Source: VXRN01 sp963664365
Lineage (GTDB): Bacteria; Chloroflexota; Dehalococcoidia; Lucifugimonadales; UBA1123
Reading direction: 5' to 3'
Length of the DNA: 64,000 nt
NCBI GenBank assembly: GCA_963664365.1
Contig: OY761144.1
Coordinates: 3,100,001 to 3,164,000 of the forward strand
Made by a program: the position numbers and the translations under genes. Numbering within the stretch: position 1 is the first letter of the stretch; each line of letters begins with the position of its first letter. Below the pieces are notes generated by a model. That model saw nothing but the letters and a program-made list of their open reading frames with translations. It searched no databases and was not told the origin of the DNA. Below are positions 61,948 through 64,000 of the stretch, one piece after another.

Positions 61948-62388
61948 ATGACTTCCTTGACCGATCGGACATTTTTGGACACGAATGTCTTGGTTTACGC
62001 ATACGACCGCCGTGATCCAGTGAAGCAGTCGAAAGCGGTGGAACTGCTGAGTACACACATCCAAGAGCAGACTGCAACAGTTTCTGCGCAGGTACTGGGT
62101 GAGTTCTTCAATGCAGTAACGCACAGAATTCCGGAGCCACTTCCGACTGAAGAAGCCCAGGAGGCGGTGTACGCCATCAGTGCGCTCGAAGTAGTAGCGC
62201 TCGATCTGACTTTGGTCCGGCGGGCAATAAGCACACACAGACGGTATGGCATTTCGTACTGGGACGCTCTCATTGTCTCGGCCGCTGAGAGCGCGGGCTG
62301 CACGCGGATACTGTCCGAAGACCTCAACTCTGGACAGGCATATCACGGTATAGTGGTAATCAACCCTTTCGAGCCGTCTCCCAGATGA
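61948..62388 (+). CDS. vapC: VapC-type PIN-domain ribonuclease toxin
   Basis: A 146-residue PIN-domain RNase. The four acidic residues are present: D11 (FLDTNVLVYAYD), E52 (GEFFNAV), D106 (SYWDALIV) and D125 (LSEDLNSG). Typically cleaves tRNA or rRNA when free. Paired with the VapB-type gene; both look intact. The TTG/ATG start near 61948 follows the antitoxin closely. Confidence 0.93.
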   Translation: MTSLTDRTFLDTNVLVYAYDRRDPVKQSKAVELLSTHIQEQTATVSAQVLGEFFNAVTHRIPEPLPTEEAQEAVYAISALEVVALDLTLVRRAISTHRRYGISYWDALIVSAAESAGCTRILSEDLNSGQAYHGIVVINPFEPSPR

Positions 62389-62404
62389 TAAGGAAACTTT
62401 CGAC

Positions 62405-64000
62405 ATGCCCGTAACCAAGCTTCAGATAACCAGTACAACGCCCTTTGCCGGGGGGCAGTCGTTCGGGGACGTGGGGCCTTACGTCCACCTCAAAGGGAGG
62501 GCCTACTTCTCGGTTGATCCGGAGCATCCGAGCAATCGGCCTATTACCGATATCGAGATGGCTCCGCGCGACTCGAATGGCCGCGTGTCGTTTTCAGCCG
62601 ACTTCGAGATGCTCCGGCCGGAGAATCCGGACCGGGGCCGAGGCAGCCTGGTGTTCGACGTGGTGAACCGAGGGCGCAAGACGATCCTTGGCTTCAACAG
62701 CGCGCCGAGGGCGATGGACCCGGGGGCGCCGCTCGACCCAGGCAACGGATTCCTGATGAGGGAAGGCTATACGGTCGTGTGGTGCGGGTGGCAGGCGGAC
62801 GTGCCGGATGATCCGAACCTGATCGGACTCAACGCTCCGCAAGCGCTGAACGCGGACGGGGGTCCGTTGACGGCGCGGATACTGCACCAGTTCCAGTGTA
62901 ACGAACCAGTCAACGTCTTCTACCTCGCCGACCGCAACCACAACCCGCATCCCCCGACCGACCCCAACGATCCGGGCGCGATGCTCACAGTCAGGGATCA
63001 TCCGAACGGCCCGGCGACCGAGATCGCCAGAGATAGTTTCCAGTTCGTGCGAGTGGAGGATGAACAGGTCGAGCCTGACTTGAATCACGTTTATCTCAAA
63101 GGCGGGTTCGAGCCCGGCCGCATCTATCAGCTTGTCTATACCGCCACGGGCAGCGCAATTGTCGGGCTTGGCATGGCTTCGGTGAGGGACATCGTGTCGT
63201 TCCTGAAGTACGAGTCCGACGGCAACCCGTGCGCGGGCAGCATAGACTACGCGCACGCCTTCGGCGCGTCCCAGAGCGGCCGGTTTCTGCGGACCTACAT
63301 CTACTACGGCATGAACGACGACGAACAAGGCCGCATGGCGCTCGACGGCATCATCCCTCACGTCGCGGGCGCAATGAGGGGCGAGTTCAATCTTCGCTTC
63401 GGCCAGCCGTCCAAAGACGTGTGCTACATCATCCCGGAGCTTTTCCCATTCGCCGACACCGAGGTCACCGACCCGGTGACGGGTTCCAGCGGCTCACTGC
63501 TGGAGCGCATGGAGGCGAGCGGCAGCGTCCCGAAGATCATGTTCACGAATACGTCTGCGGAGTACTGGCGCGGCGACGCGGCGCTGGTACACACCGATTT
63601 CGGGGCGATGCGAGACGCGGAGGAGTCGGAGAACGTCCGACGCTACCATTTCACCGGAACGATGCACGGGTCCGGCACGTTTCCTCCCCAGGCGGTTCGC
63701 GCCGTGGACGGGCTGAAGGGTCAGCTTCCATACAACGCGGTGGACTACTCGCCTCTCCAGCGCGCGCAGCTAACGAACCTGGATCGATGGGTCCGCGACG
63801 ACGCGCCCGCGCCCGCCTCTCGGCATCCGAGCCTGGACGACGGCACAGGCGTCGAGTCCCATACGCTCAGGGAAAAGTTCGGACGCATCCCGGGCGTAAC
63901 GTTTCCGCCGGAGGTCACGCGGGCTATGCGGCTGGACTACGGCGACGAGACGCACATGGGGCGGACGGTCAAGCTGCCCGCCGAACAGGGCGAGGAGTAC
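62405..64000 (+). CDS. Alpha/beta-hydrolase-domain protein (Abhydrolase_10 / PF20091 type), cut by window edge
   Basis: An open frame of at least 532 codons continuing off the right end. ITSTTPFAGGQSFGDVGPYV at the start, LVFDVVNRGRKTILGFNSAP, a GASQSGRF nucleophile elbow (Ser291), GIIPHVAGAMRGEFNLRFGQ, and HFTGTMHGSG downstream, which may hold the catalytic His. The family is seen in Actinobacteria, Proteobacteria and Chloroflexota; substrate unknown. ATG at 62405. It follows vapC by 16 bp but is unlikely to share function. Confidence 0.85.
   Translation, partial: MPVTKLQITSTTPFAGGQSFGDVGPYVHLKGRAYFSVDPEHPSNRPITDIEMAPRDSNGRVSFSADFEMLRPENPDRGRGSLVFDVVNRGRKTILGFNSAPRAMDPGAPLDPGNGFLMREGYTVVWCGWQADVPDDPNLIGLNAPQALNADGGPLTARILHQFQCNEPVNVFYLADRNHNPHPPTDPNDPGAMLTVRDHPNGPATEIARDSFQFVRVEDEQVEPDLNHVYLKGGFEPGRIYQLVYTATGSAIVGLGMASVRDIVSFLKYESDGNPCAGSIDYAHAFGASQSGRFLRTYIYYGMNDDEQGRMALDGIIPHVAGAMRGEFNLRFGQPSKDVCYIIPELFPFADTEVTDPVTGSSGSLLERMEASGSVPKIMFTNTSAEYWRGDAALVHTDFGAMRDAEESENVRRYHFTGTMHGSGTFPPQAVRAVDGLKGQLPYNAVDYSPLQRAQLTNLDRWVRDDAPAPASRHPSLDDGTGVESHTLREKFGRIPGVTFPPEVTRAMRLDYGDETHMGRTVKLPAEQGEEY

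Overview
The window reads as a chromosomal segment of a high-GC Chloroflexota bacterium, most likely of the Dehalococcoidia / SAR202 type. This placement is inference from gene content: oligopeptide-binding lipoproteins with VEVPGETVVVEK-type repeat linkers, a soluble reductive-dehalogenase-like iron-sulfur protein, an F420-type luciferase-like oxidoreductase, a DUF5667 anti-sigma protein, a fused shikimate kinase/dehydroquinate synthase and a PF20091-type hydrolase. No tRNA, rRNA or CRISPR array was seen.

Layout. 1-1000 (-): edge-truncated lipoprotein with an HEYVH metallopeptidase-like motif. 1404-2312 (+): first of three paralogous two-module proteins. 2417-8887 (+): dGTPase, two small proteins, DnaG, RpoD and a DUF362 protein. 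8901-10953 (-): YihY/BrkB membrane protein and HtrA protease. 11145-13594 (-): large terminase subunit and the second paralogue. 13745-14100 (+): small protein and a stump of an aspartic protease gene. 14111-19051 (-): RelE/HigB-like toxin followed by a 1545-residue protein whose start resembles the toxin's usual antidote and whose remainder is a GHKL ATPase plus SF2 helicase. 19122-22902 (-): AlkA-like glycosylase, QueA, MFS exporter. 23145-30250 (+): ECF sigma factor, anti-sigma, giant HlyD adaptor, MacB-type ABC exporter and a glycine-rich protein. 30484-31950 (+): AlbA_2/Schlafen-like gene flanked by duplicated sequence. 32170-44693: luciferase-like enzyme, two oligopeptide ABC importers without ATPases, a sulfatase and a small ABM-like protein. 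44783-49185: SsuABC-type importer, PyrE, TauE exporter. 49218-54306 (-): rpmF-fabD-nusB-[methyltransferase-endonuclease]-acpP and aroKB. 54504-58956: ECF sigma factor, RsmG, flippase-like membrane protein, reductive-dehalogenase-like protein, small protein. 59315-60238 (+): third paralogue. 60291-64000: PQQ-propeller protein, VapBC, edge-truncated hydrolase.

The most unusual signals are these. (1) The toxin plus antidote-GHKL-helicase fusion, a candidate undescribed defence module. (2) Three paralogues of a two-module, terminase-small-subunit-like family, each under a strong promoter with an 18-bp spacer and each carrying intergenic repeat DNA translated in frame in its linker; a fourth copy of the promoter cassette lies at 39969-40030 without such a gene. 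(3) A restriction-modification pair packed into the fatty-acid/ribosome operon. (4) A 145-bp repeat insertion, bounded by 19-bp duplications, that separated dGTPase from its translationally coupled neighbour.

Cell functions represented are replication and transcription (DnaG, RpoD, dGTPase, NusB), tRNA/rRNA modification (QueA, RsmG), fatty-acid and aromatic biosynthesis (FabD, AcpP, AroKB), and uptake of peptides and probably organosulfur compounds (SsuABC-like, TauE, sulfatase). Several toxin-antitoxin, R-M, helicase and Schlafen-like genes sit between housekeeping operons. All family assignments come from reading motifs; no database search was run.
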